Part shown: positions 20,990 through 29,618 of the stretch, in pieces
Layout: each line of letters opens with the position of its first letter
Position numbering within the stretch: position 1 is the stretch's first letter
From: Cordylochernes scorpioides
Lineage: Eukaryota > Arthropoda > Arachnida > Pseudoscorpiones > Chernetidae
NCBI GenBank assembly: GCA_030710605.1
Contig: CP092882.1
Coordinates: 23,074,446 to 23,138,445 of the forward strand
Direction of reading: 5' to 3'
Length of the DNA stretch: 64,000 bases
Notes under the pieces: generated by a model
The model's input: the letters and a program-made list of their open reading frames with translations, nothing else
Told to the model about the DNA's origin: nothing
Databases searched by the model: none
Position numbers and translations under genes: made by a program

Positions 20990-22313
20990 TACGAGGGTGA
21001 GTCAATAAGTTTTTGGAAAGTGTCCATGTGAAAATATTGAAGGAGCATAAACTTACTTTTTATTTTTCTACATAATCACCATCCTTTTCAATGCATATAT
21101 TCCATCTTTTAAGTAGATTGACAAATCCCTGAGAAAAGAAGATTTGCGGTTGTTTCCTACACCAATATTAGGCAAACTTTTCCACCTCCAAATTCGTCGA
21201 GAATCTTTGTCCACGTAGAGCAGCTTTAAGGTGTGTAAAAAGATGAAAGTCACAGGGAGCAAGATCGGGACTATAGGGAGGATGTACCAAAACTTCCCAT
21301 CCAAGTTTTCTTAAAGTTTCCATGATGTGTTTGGCCGTGTGTGGACGAGTGTTGTCATGGTGGAAAAGGACACTATGTATAAGCTTTCATGGTCTTTTCC
21401 GAAGTATAGCTTTAAGGACTAGACCTTTAAGCAGATTAGAAGAGTAATCTGAATTTATTGTACATTTTCTTCCAAATAATCAATGTATATTACTCCTTTT
21501 GAGTCCCAAAAAAGGTGGCTAAAACCTTACCTGCTGAAGCTTAAGTCTTAAATATTTTGGCTTTGTGAAAGATGAATGTCGCCACTCCATTGACTGTTTT
21601 TCTGATTCTAATTCAAAATGATGAAGCCAGGTATCATCACAAGTAATAATATTGTATAAAAAATTTCCTTCTCTCAGAAATCGTGATAAATGGGCTTGTG
21701 AAACACTCATGATTTTGTTTATGATTATCGGTCAGTTGTCTTGGTACCCAACGTGATGAGTCTTTATGGTATTTTAAATTTTCTGTATGATATTGCTAAC
21801 AGATCCATGGCTTATTTCATATTTTTTTTGCAATAATATCGATCTTGATTCGCCGAATTTTCTGTATTTCTTCATTTATCAATCTACAATGGTGCTCGTC
21901 AATAGAAGTTGAAGGTCGTCCGCAGCGCTCGGTGTCGCTAACACTTACATGTCCCGATTTAAATTTAATTGCCATAAATAAAGTGTTGACTTACTCATAC
22001 ATTTATCACCATACTGTACTTGTAATCTTGTTAAAATTGCGTTAGGTTTCACATGGCTCAAAATTTTCTTGGTTAAAAAACTTCTTTGGTTAAAAATTTT
22101 ACAATAGATCGTTGCTCAATGCTTGACAGCCCTCCAATAATCGCCGTCATTTGTTTTTATGTATTGCGCATGCGCGGTAAGTACTCCAAAGGCGTCAATC
22201 TACAACAGTGATTCAAGATGTTTACTCCAAAAATGTATGCGAGGATTTTAAGTTCTTTTTGACAAAAATAACATTATAGGCTTTTTCCTAGAACTTATTG
22301 CCCCTTCTTCGTA
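20990..22313 (-). pseudogene. Dead mariner transposon
   Basis: About 1.32 kb with TA at both ends and imperfect terminal inverted repeats (left CGAGGGTGAGTCAATAAG; right, read inward, CGAAGAAGGGGCAATAAG). On the minus strand, broken frames preserve mariner transposase blocks: an N-proximal stretch with TWLHHFELES and SMEWRH (21519-21710), and further along, reading toward 21068, the region before the last catalytic aspartate (HPPYSPDLAPCDFHLF-like, with changes). Several frameshifts and stops separate them, so no functional cut-and-paste transposase can be made. Confidence 0.8.
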
Positions 22314-22321
22314 TTTTTGAC

Positions 22322-22728
22322 ACGCGTATGACTCGTTTTAAAATAAAACAATTTAATACTGTCCTTACTGTCATGATAAAATTTTGGGAGGGCCTGGCTC
22401 ATCAGTGGTGAACTCTCCCAGCTTACTTTAATTGCATTTTTCAGAATAGCAATGCTCGAAGCATATTATATATTTATAATTGCATGCTATTTCTACTGTT
22501 CCCTCTAATCTTATGTTCATAGTTCATTTAAACTACCTTTTCAAAGAATTCAGCTTCAATATCGTTGAAAAATAAAAACATAAATAATGGGTGCAATATT
22601 AAAGAGGTATGGTAGGTTAAACTGGCGAAACCACTGGGAAGAGTTTACCACTGATGAGTCAGGCCCTCCCATTATTTTATCATTTCAGTGAGGGCAGTAG
22701 AAAAATGTTTGATTTTAAAAGAAACATG
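22322..22728. mobile_element. Palindromic MITE-A, full-length
   Basis: A roughly 400-bp element. The left arm (ACGCGTATGA, then AATACTGTCCTTACTG, then GGGAGGGCCTGGCTCATCAG) is mirrored by the right arm (GTTTACCACTGATGAG, GCCCTCCC, then the reverse complement of the polymerase-slip-like A+T tract). No ORF. The same arms recur throughout the window. Confidence 0.65.
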
Positions 22729-22742
22729 CACATCAAAAATAG

Positions 22743-23005
22743 TGTTAGGAAAAAATATAGATTCGTAGAAGAAGAGAAAGATCCTTTATTATCTGAAGGT
22801 ATCAAACAATAAAAGAAGGACAACTTATATGTACATCAGCAGCTCACGCCGGCCTGCCCTATCCAATAACCACTAGCCTACTAACAATCCAACAAGGCCG
22901 CGTTATATAGGCAGATATGTCAATTAATATAGAAAATACTGAAATACTATGCAAATATCTGCATATCAAATATCGTATAAATATCTGCAATTGTCAATTT
23001 CAACA
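22743..23005. repeat. Solo LTR, copy 2, with 5-bp TSD
   Basis: 263 bp running TGTTAGG...TTTCAACA, with AATAG on both sides (22738-22742 and 23006-23010). Homologous to 19609-19874. The short target duplication and TG...CA ends identify it as a solo LTR left by LTR-LTR recombination. Confidence 0.85.
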
Positions 23006-23189
23006 AATAGTTAAAAATTTCATTTTATATATTTTTTCATCAAAACCCATCAATATTACAAACTGTAGAACCCATCATCAGAGACCACTAAAAACATTGA
23101 AACTATTGGTTTCTCTATATTAACTGGTTAGCTATATATTATTAGAGGTTAGTTTAGGTCACTAATCAGGCTTTTTATTTGCCATGATA

Positions 23190-23600
23190 ATCATTTATGA
23201 AAATTAGAAACTATTTTAGACGCTTAAGATTCTTTTTGAAATTAAACGATTTCTACTGCCCTTACTGCAATGAAAAAATTAAAGGGAGGGCATGGCTCAT
23301 CAGTGGTGAACCCTCCCAGCGATTTCACCAGTTTAATCTACCATACCGCTGTTATATTGCATTTTTCGATCTTCCTTTTATAGTGATATTGAAGCTAGAC
23401 TCTTGGAATGGGTATTTTAGATGAACTATGGACATAAGCTTTGAGTACAGTAGAATTTCATACAATTATAAATATTAATATGCATCGAGCAATCGCTCTT
23501 CCGCAAATATCAAATTGAGTCTTTTATTAGAACATTTATATTACGATGCACTAGCACGCCAACTAAAATAGTTTCTAATTTTCATAACAGATGGCGCGCT
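23190..23600. mobile_element. Palindromic MITE-A copy
   Basis: Shares the core GGCATGGCTCATCAGTGGTG, GCGATTTCACCAG and TACCGCTGTTATATTGC with other copies. It ends near a strong hairpin (23551-23610, arms around CGATGCACTAGC and its reverse complement). Non-coding. Confidence 0.6.
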
Positions 23601-23910
23601 AGTGCATCGTAATGATAATCATTTCAACTCAGCAATCAAAACAGGACGCGAGTAAAAAGCGCTCAACACTAGTCCATACTAGTGAGCTGGACTCCCCAGG
23701 TAGTTGGCGTTCTGCGCTCCCTGGGTTATAAATATCTCTCCATGATAATCGCTCATGGTCTCTAATCAGATGGAAGTTTTTTCATACGCTCCTCTAAAGA
23801 TTAAGAATGAAACTTGAAATATAAAGTAGAAATTCTGTCATAGCCCAAATCAATATTAAATAGTCATTTATCGTAAAGATATAGGTTGCCTGGCCAGCAT
23901 TCATATTTCT

Positions 23911-24067
23911 AAGAAAAATAGACACTTCAGCCAGTTAGAGTTTTTCATTTTTCTCAACGTTTCGACAAAAATTTTACTTCTCCTGACGAAGACAAAAGAA
24001 ATTTTGTCGAAACGTTGAGAAAAATAAAAAAAACTCTAACTGGCCGAAGTGTCTATTTTTCATAGAA
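23911..24067 (+). repeat. 157-bp foldback with hammerhead-like centre
   Basis: Arms of about 70 bases are inverted copies (left starts AAAATAGACACTTCAGCC; right ends GGCCGAAGTGTCTATTTT). The 3' half reads as a hammerhead-like fold: stem I TTCTC (23978-23982) pairing with GAGAA (24017-24021), core CTGACGA (23983-23989), an extra A, a perfect 7-bp stem II (GACAAAA with TTTTGTC), GAAA (24009-24012), palindrome ACGT and a GTT triplet ending at 24016. The bulged A beside stem II departs from the consensus. Confidence 0.55.
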
Positions 24068-24389
24068 ATAGCTATTTAGTAATTGATAGTCCGTCCGTCT
24101 TCACAGAGAGGTAGGAGTTCTATTCATCCCGGGCTATCAATACTTCCGAGTAAAGAGATCCAACGAGAAGGTGCGTGCACGTTGTAAGCAAAGCTCGGCC
24201 CGAGCTACACGCACTCTCTATATTTACATTTTGAACGCCCGTCTGTTACAAGGAATACATACGATAACTTCCCTCTGCAGCAGCCGATGTGACCTTCACG
24301 TTAGCCAGAGTCCTGTAAAACCTTGAATCAGCGCTAGCAAAAAAAGAAATTCTACCGGAATTTCAAAAAAATTAATTTAAACAAACGCA

Positions 24390-25271
24390 ATGTCCAAAAC
24401 GTCAAAAGAAACCTGTAAAGACAAGCCACCAGCATTCAGGGAACTTGGAAATATTGCTGGAAACATATTTGAAAAAGAATATTATTCAGGCCGATGTCGT
24501 GTTTCTGTGAGGACAAAGACTTGCAGTGATATTGATTTCCACTTGGAAGGTGAGAAGAACCGGTATAGTGGAGTTACTCTCGCGTCCCTACAGACCAGGT
24601 TAAACTATCCGGATTTGGGTCTGACCTTTGTCAAACGCTGGTCAACCAACAGCACCTTCTTCGGGAAGGTGATTGCAACATCGTTCTTCGCTAAAGGTCT
24701 TGATGCAACAGCAGAGATCAACTTCAATCCTTACAATGGCGAGAAGAGCGGTGTGGTGAAAGCATCTTACCAACAAGATTACATCAATGCTTTGCTAGAA
24801 TGTGTCTCAGGAGCTCGAGAAAATCGCAAGATCAATGTTAGTGCTGTCGGGCGACTATGTGAATTCGCTGCAGGGGTCCAATTGAAGTATGATCAGCCAA
24901 ATCGGCAGTTGTTGAATGCGGCATTTGCAGGTGGGTATGTCACCCCGAAGTTCGCGTTGAGCAGCATGGTAGAGAGCAGCTCTCGCTTCACTACCAGCAT
25001 GTTCCAGAAAGTTGGTGACAACGTTGAGACAGGGTTTGTCATCAAGTACGACTCGGTACAGAATATCTCCTACGCCGCGTTTGGAGCCACCTGGCAAAGA
25101 GGCAGAGGACTAATGATCCGTGGCAAGATGGACACCATGTGTAACGTGGGAGTCAGCGTGTCACGTTACTTCCGTCCGGAAATGCTGGCAACCTTCACCT
25201 TTGTTACCAACATCCAACACTTCAGCGCCGCCAGCAGCGAAATCGGCTTTGCCATTGAATTCCGAGGATGA
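24390..25271 (+). CDS. Voltage-dependent anion channel (mitochondrial porin) paralogue
   Basis: A 293-residue VDAC-family protein (Porin_3), the beta-barrel channel of the mitochondrial outer membrane that passes ATP, ADP and metabolites. The N-terminal PPAFRELGNIAGNIF segment (13-27) matches the amphipathic helix that lies in the pore. It leads into alternating strands and ends in a typical closing strand (IGFAIEFRG). The acidic residue equivalent to VDAC Glu73 is present as Asp75 in LNYPDLGLT; the GLK motif reads GLD at 103-105. Length is about ten residues above the usual 282-283, all at the N-terminus. The frame is a single exon starting at ATG 24390, whereas canonical animal VDAC genes have introns, so I infer a retro-derived paralogue. 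The frame is intact and host-like in composition, so it is probably functional, perhaps with restricted expression. I give no symbol because orthology is unclear. Confidence 0.88.
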   Translation: MSKTSKETCKDKPPAFRELGNIAGNIFEKEYYSGRCRVSVRTKTCSDIDFHLEGEKNRYSGVTLASLQTRLNYPDLGLTFVKRWSTNSTFFGKVIATSFFAKGLDATAEINFNPYNGEKSGVVKASYQQDYINALLECVSGARENRKINVSAVGRLCEFAAGVQLKYDQPNRQLLNAAFAGGYVTPKFALSSMVESSSRFTTSMFQKVGDNVETGFVIKYDSVQNISYAAFGATWQRGRGLMIRGKMDTMCNVGVSVSRYFRPEMLATFTFVTNIQHFSAASSEIGFAIEFRG

Positions 25272-25424
25272 TCAAAATACCCCTACATTCACCATGCTAT
25301 CTACGCTTCAACAAGAGTTTTTAACCAAATTTAAAGATGGGTGGGTTTCTAGAAGTTATTTAACTAGTAATTGGGAAATATCGAATTATATTTTAGATAA
25401 GAATCAAGTAACAGGTCAAAATTC

Positions 25425-25430
25425 AATAAA
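25425..25430 (+). terminator. Polyadenylation signal after VDAC
   Basis: AATAAA about 155 bases downstream of the VDAC stop, followed by T-rich and A-rich sequence. It is a plausible 3' end for the gene. Confidence 0.5.
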
Positions 25431-25494
25431 TTTTATTCCAAAACACAAATGACAATAGACGTGATTATATTAAACAAAATTTATTGACGAATAT

Positions 25495-25740
25495 ACACAC
25501 ATGGACAAAACTTGAGGAGGTTCTACCTTTTAGCATGTATATCTGTGGTTTAAGAGAATAACTCTGAAAGATATTTGAAACACAGTAACCTCCTTTTAAG
25601 ACACATTTTGTAGTTCTGTCTTTGTAGTTCTATCTTTATAGTTCTGTCTTTGTAATTCTGCATTTGTAGTTCTACCTTTATAATTCTGTCTTTGTAGTTG
25701 TGCCTTTTTGTAGTTCTGTCTTTTTAAAGTGTAATCTCTT
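25495..25740. repeat. MITE M1 half copy plus 17-bp tandem repeat
   Basis: Bases 25495-25600 match one end of MITE M1 (CACATGGACAAAACTTGAGG). Bases 25608-25725 hold about eight imperfect copies of a unit near TTTGTAGTTCTGTCT, a minisatellite. Confidence 0.6.
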
Positions 25741-26129
25741 TTGACGCAATATTTTGAGACAGTCAGAGCGCTTCTGGTTTTATGGTGTATTTTTGGAGGT
25801 GTTTCTCCTATAGATAATCAATTCTACATTGGCGAATCTCTCTCTATGCTACAAAGACAGAATCCTCGAGATCTCAGGGGTGCTAGCAGACTTTCTCTCA
25901 ATATATTTCTTTGCGAAGAACATCGTTTCACACAAAATTGAAGAATTTGTTTCTCTAATAGTTTGCGTCTATTCTCCTGTAGAGGAGCTTTCAAACTCGA
26001 AAGCTAGAGGTATTTAAAGAATTGAATAAGAAACTCATCTCTGGGTGGTTTAGACCTTAATTATTATCACGTTAAGAGTATACGACAAGCCATTTCTTTT
26101 ATCAAAATGATGGAAAAAACAATGCGCCA
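25741..26129. other. Intergenic, nothing recognised
   Basis: Short open frames here have no recognisable domains. No repeat partner was noticed. Confidence 0.5.
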
Positions 26130-26470
26130 TCTAATGACCGTCTTTGCAATAGAACAGACTCGGGTCGGCAATAAAACCACTACATCTATTCACTTTACTA
26201 GTTAAACATTTCTTTGGCAAATTCAGAACATTTCGTGAACCACATGTGATTTTCATTAAACCTACACCCACCCTTAACTGACGAGGGTCATACATTAAAA
26301 CCATGATCTATAGGTTCTCTGAGCTTTCTTAAACTGGTGTTGTAGCATTAACGCAAGTCTGTTAGATTACATAGACTGTCAATAAATCACACATAGCTTT
26401 TGCATCTATTGTGACGAGAGAGATGGTCTTTTAGATCAATATCTTCCCATCAAAAATTCCATCTATGCAG
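26130..26470 (+). repeat. Decayed hammerhead family-B repeat
   Basis: Retains CTGACGA at 26278-26284 and a CCATGATC segment in place of the ACCATGGTC stem III/cleavage region. The GAAA has become AAAA and stem II no longer pairs. Flanking blocks (TTGGCAAATTCAG, AAACTGGTGTTGTAGC) match the copies at 36010-36300, 37690-38030 and 51419-51768. Confidence 0.55.
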
Positions 26471-26769
26471 TATAGAACACGGTTGACAAATTTTAAACAA
26501 ATCGCCCAGAAAAACTAATGTGTAAATAAATAAGGAAGCAAAGGAGTCAAAAGATAAATCAGAAATGGGGAGTTAAATCTAAATCGAAGAAAAATTGAAT
26601 TTATTTTCCATATGCAACAATTTATTCCCAATTTGGAAAACCTCCTAAAGTTTTAAAACGAATAGAATTTACATTTTTAGAATAGAATACCGATTTTTTC
26701 TTCATAAATTCACTCTTGTAAAAGTTTAAAGAAAGAAATTTAAGAATATAAACTATTCTGCATTAATTT

Positions 26770-27010
26770 TAGAAAAAGGCATCTCCTTATCGTGCAACTG
26801 AGAGTTGCTGGTGGCTTGCGCCATCTATCGGAATAAATATCAACTATTCTCGTTGATTTTTAATTATTCCAGAATTGGCCAAATACCCATTCTTGATTAA
26901 TCAAGAAAAACTAACCACGGACGCGTTTCGGGCTGTTGGCCCTCATCAGCGTGGTGCAAGCTGTACCTCAACGACCAAAATATTGGTCATTAAGGCATCC
27001 TGAAAAATCA
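26770..27010 (-). ncRNA. Hammerhead ribozyme repeat, family A copy 1
   Basis: On the minus strand: stem I 5' strand AGCT-TGC-ACCACG (26962-26950), core CTGATGA (26949-26943), stem II GGGC with loop CAACA and GCCC (26942-26930), GAAA (26929-26926), palindromic stem III segment ACGCGT, cleavage after C at 26920, then stem I 3' strand CGTGGT. All invariant hammerhead core bases are present. Flanks carry the family's mirrored TTATCGTGCAACTG and TTGATTAATCAAGAA blocks. Confidence 0.8.
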
Positions 27011-27184
27011 TGAAAGTTTCATATATTCTGCATTAGTTTTTTCTATAAATAAAACACTTACTACTGTCTGTAGTGTAATGAAAATATATTGGGAGAGCCT
27101 GGCTCTCTGATCCCTTTTTATCGAAGTTTTAAAAGTGAAAGGAGTTTAATTTGAAGAAATAAAAAGAGACTTATATATATATAA

Positions 27185-27672
27185 TACTAGCAGACGTACC
27201 CGGCTTCGCCCGGGTTTTACCCGAGTAAAGGTTTGTCTAACGAATCTCTCGATAAAGTGAACATTTTTTCCCGGTCCCTTCAAAAATATTTCGATAAGTT
27301 GAATAAAATCAATATTAATTGATTCCCTCGGTAATTAGAAGTTAAAGGAATAGTATCTTGCCTTGGAATTGTATCATTATTCTTGTCTCAAATAAATTGC
27401 CGTGTCATCCTGAATTTTGTCTTTCCTAATTTTCTACATTACAAAATCATCGTAATCATGATAATATTTAGAGCAGATTGTTGAATTATAACAGATAAAT
27501 TAGAATATTTATCTTGATTATTTTTAGGCGAAAAGTTATTTCAAAAATTTTATTTGCTAGAAACCTTCCTAGTACTATACTAAATAACTTCCCAAAGTTT
27601 CATGGCGTTCCAATGAGTGGTTTGGTCAGGCATAAAGGACACACACACATACATTCATTTATATATATATAG
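27185..27672. repeat. Dispersed repeat with CCCGGCTTCGCCCGGG end
   Basis: Starts with ACTAGCAGACGTACCCGG and ends near ATATATATATAGATG after a CA microsatellite (ACACACACATACATTC). A second, truncated copy begins at 57577 (ACTAGCCGAATGACCCGGGC). This pair of ends is common in animal genomes; the class is not certain. Confidence 0.5.
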
Positions 27673-27699
27673 ATGAAGAAATAGTATAAATGATATATT

Positions 27700-28033
27700 T
27701 TTTGACAATTAGAAATAGTTTATTGACATCTAGTCAACAGTAGAGAGAGGGTTTACAGTTATATTTAAAATAAGGAGAAATTTGCAACAGACGGAGCCCT
27801 CTCCGAAGGGACGTCTGGATTTCATCAGAAGCTTAAAGCCGTCTTGAATTCAGACAGGTCGTTTCGAGTTATGGAATCCGTGTCCCCAGCATGCTCGATG
27901 AGAGTGTTAAGGAATTTGACAAGAATAATCTTGTGTTTAGGTAAGGTATCCGCGAGGAGAGGCTCCCTAAGATTGGGGTACAGGGCCATATACATGATTT
28001 CTTCCATGACTATCCCTCGCTTGGGGATTATAC
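27700..28033 (-). pseudogene. 5'-truncated processed retrocopy of a host mRNA
   Basis: A 334-bp insertion flanked by the 13-bp repeat AAATGATATATTT (27687-27699 and 28034-28046). On the minus strand it is open from its 5' end through MEEIMYMALYPNLREPLLAD (ATG at 28007) to a TGA at 27825. A 3' untranslated region follows, with AATAAA about 17 bases before a short A-run at the junction. The 60-residue frame is open in frame upstream of its methionine, so it is the C-terminal end of a longer protein. I do not recognise the parent gene; a leucine-rich helical C-terminus is all that can be said. The structure is that of a LINE-mobilised mRNA copy. Confidence 0.7.
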
Positions 28034-28079
28034 AAATGATATATTTATACTGGGAAAATGTGCAGAAATTATTTTAAAA

Positions 28080-28320
28080 AAGGCTTCTATTTATTGTGCA
28101 ACTGAAATTTGCTGATGGCTTACGTCTTCTATTCAAATAAATATCAACTATTCGCAAAACGCATACATGGTTAGCTTTCCTTGATTAATCAAGAATGGGT
28201 ATTTGGTCAATTATGGAATAATTAAAAATCAACGAATAGTTAATATTTATTCCGATAGATGGCGCAAGCCATCAGCAACTTTTAGTTACACCATAAGGAT
28301 GCTCTTTTTTTCTTATATTA
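28080..28320 (+). repeat. Foldback of family-A repeat, ribozyme half lost
   Basis: Inverted arms (TTGTGCAACTGAAATTTGCTG against CAGCAACTTTTAGTTACACC) surround a diverged remnant of the ribozyme 3' half (AAAACGCATACATGGTTAGC, about 28157-28176). CTGATGA and stem II are absent. Confidence 0.5.
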
Positions 28321-28405
28321 AATAGTTTTGTATGTTGTGGTAGATAGCAGAAGACAGCTTCTGTCGACATACCTGTCCCACGCAGGGAATGCTACGTGGC
28401 ATGTA

Positions 28406-28505
28406 CACGCTTGTTCGGCGGTACATATACTAAAATTGGAACGATATAGAGAAGATTAGCATGGCCCCTGCGCAAGGATGACACGCAAAATCGTGAAGCG
28501 TTCCA
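28406..28505 (+). ncRNA. U6 snRNA retrocopy
   Basis: A 100-base match to U6 spliceosomal RNA, including ACATATACTAAAATTGGAAC, GATACAGAGA-like ATATAGAGAAG, the catalytic ACAGAGA region changed to ATAGAGA, and GATGACACGC through CGTGAAGCGTTCCA. The 5' end is altered. The 13-bp repeat TACGTGGCATGTA immediately flanks it (28393-28405 and 28506-28518), so it is a retroposed copy. The T-run of a genuine pol III gene is not directly at the end, so I regard it as a pseudogene. Confidence 0.85.
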
Positions 28506-28531
28506 TACGTGGCATGTATCTCTTTTATACG

Positions 28532-28741
28532 TACCCTCATGGACAAAACTTAAGGAAGTGGAAAGTCTTGTGATGTCTGTTCTTATTTTTTAAGGAGAAA
28601 GAGTCAATTTAGTTCACACTTGGTTATCTCGTGTGTGTTCAATAAAAGTCACTGTGTATCAAATATCATTCAGAGTTATTGTCTGAATCCCGATATATAT
28701 GCTAAAAGGTAAAACTTCCTTAAGTTTTGTCTATGAGTGTA
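28532..28741. mobile_element. MITE M1 copy
   Basis: A 210-bp element with inverted ends (CCTCATGGACAAAACTTAAG at left; its counterpart CTTAAGTTTTGTCTATGAG at right) next to TA. It sits 13 bases after the U6 target duplication. Confidence 0.75.
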
Positions 28742-28769
28742 TTTCTTTGAAGCTATTTTAGCCCAATTT

Positions 28770-28925
28770 CTTTTCTAAATAAAACAACTTAATCCCTACG
28801 CTTTTTTCTACAATGAAAAATTATTGGGAGGATCTGACTTATCAGTGGTGAATCCTCAGAGTATCACACATACAGAAAGGACAGTAGAAAATTTGTTTCA
28901 TTTATAAAATGAGATGCTTTCAAAT
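28770..28925. repeat. MITE-A copy, short palindromic form
   Basis: Contains TTATTGGGAGGATCTGAC and TTATCAGTGGTGAATCC between inverted arms (AAATAAAACAACTTAATCC-like and its mirrored right side). Confidence 0.5.
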
Positions 28926-29044
28926 TCCACGTATAGATGTCGCGCTATTTCATTAAATAGCTATGAATATTAAAAACAAATAAGACATATCCTGACCACT
29001 AGCGTTCATGTTAGTGGTCAGTTTATGCTTAATATATATATATA

Positions 29045-29168
29045 TTTTTTTTTTTTGCTTATCCCTAGTACACATGGTACAGGCCATGATAATCATGGTG
29101 GGTAGTTAGCGACTGCTTTTTACTGTAAGCGCACCACATGTCTATACATGTGAAAAGCAGTTCGACTT
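29045..29168 (-). repeat. SINE 3'-body fragment
   Basis: Matches the body of the complete SINE at 60616-60937 (GCTTATCCC...GGTACAGGCCATGATAAT, CACCACATGTCTATACATGT) without the tRNA-like head. On the minus strand it would be a 5'-truncated copy. Confidence 0.65.
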
Positions 29169-29301
29169 AATATTTGTTTTTAATATCAACACATTACCTT
29201 TTCTTACTTTTATTAATTTTTTTCACATCTCTCTCTCTTTATTTATCATTATATAATCATATTTATTCATATTTATATTTATTCTGTATTTAACCTTATA
29301 T

Positions 29302-29521
29302 GAAAGCGAAGACTAGAACGCGGCTGATTCTACACTAGCCTGTTCAATGATTCGCTAACCTTGACGTATGCACGAAGGAACGTGTGGCCATTGGACATGC
29401 GTCGGACCAGGAGGCTGTTGTTGGGTGCTGCGCTGCCTGTAGTATAGGAGCTCCATCTATTATTTCTTCTTGGTGAATCTGTATAAGACCGGTGGTCTTA
29501 ATAAAGCTTTGAGTGTGTGTG
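29302..29521 (+). repeat. 5'-truncated LINE 3' end with 17-bp TSD
   Basis: A 220-bp insertion between two copies of TGTATTTAACCTTATAT (29285-29301 and 29522-29538). It ends with TCTTAATAAAGCTTTGA and a (GT)n tail, the same 3' form as the LINE at 32235-34225. It is a dead-on-arrival LINE copy. Confidence 0.8.
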
Positions 29522-29618
29522 TGTATTTAACCTTATATAATCTTATGTGGACATTGTATTAAATCAGTTTCAATCACAATCTCTCTCTATATATAAATAT
29601 ATCTTTATTTCTCTATAT

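Noticed and set aside
28406..28505. Genuine U6 gene
   Set aside because: Perfect flanking direct repeats, an altered 5' end and no T-run directly at the 3' end fit a retrocopy better.
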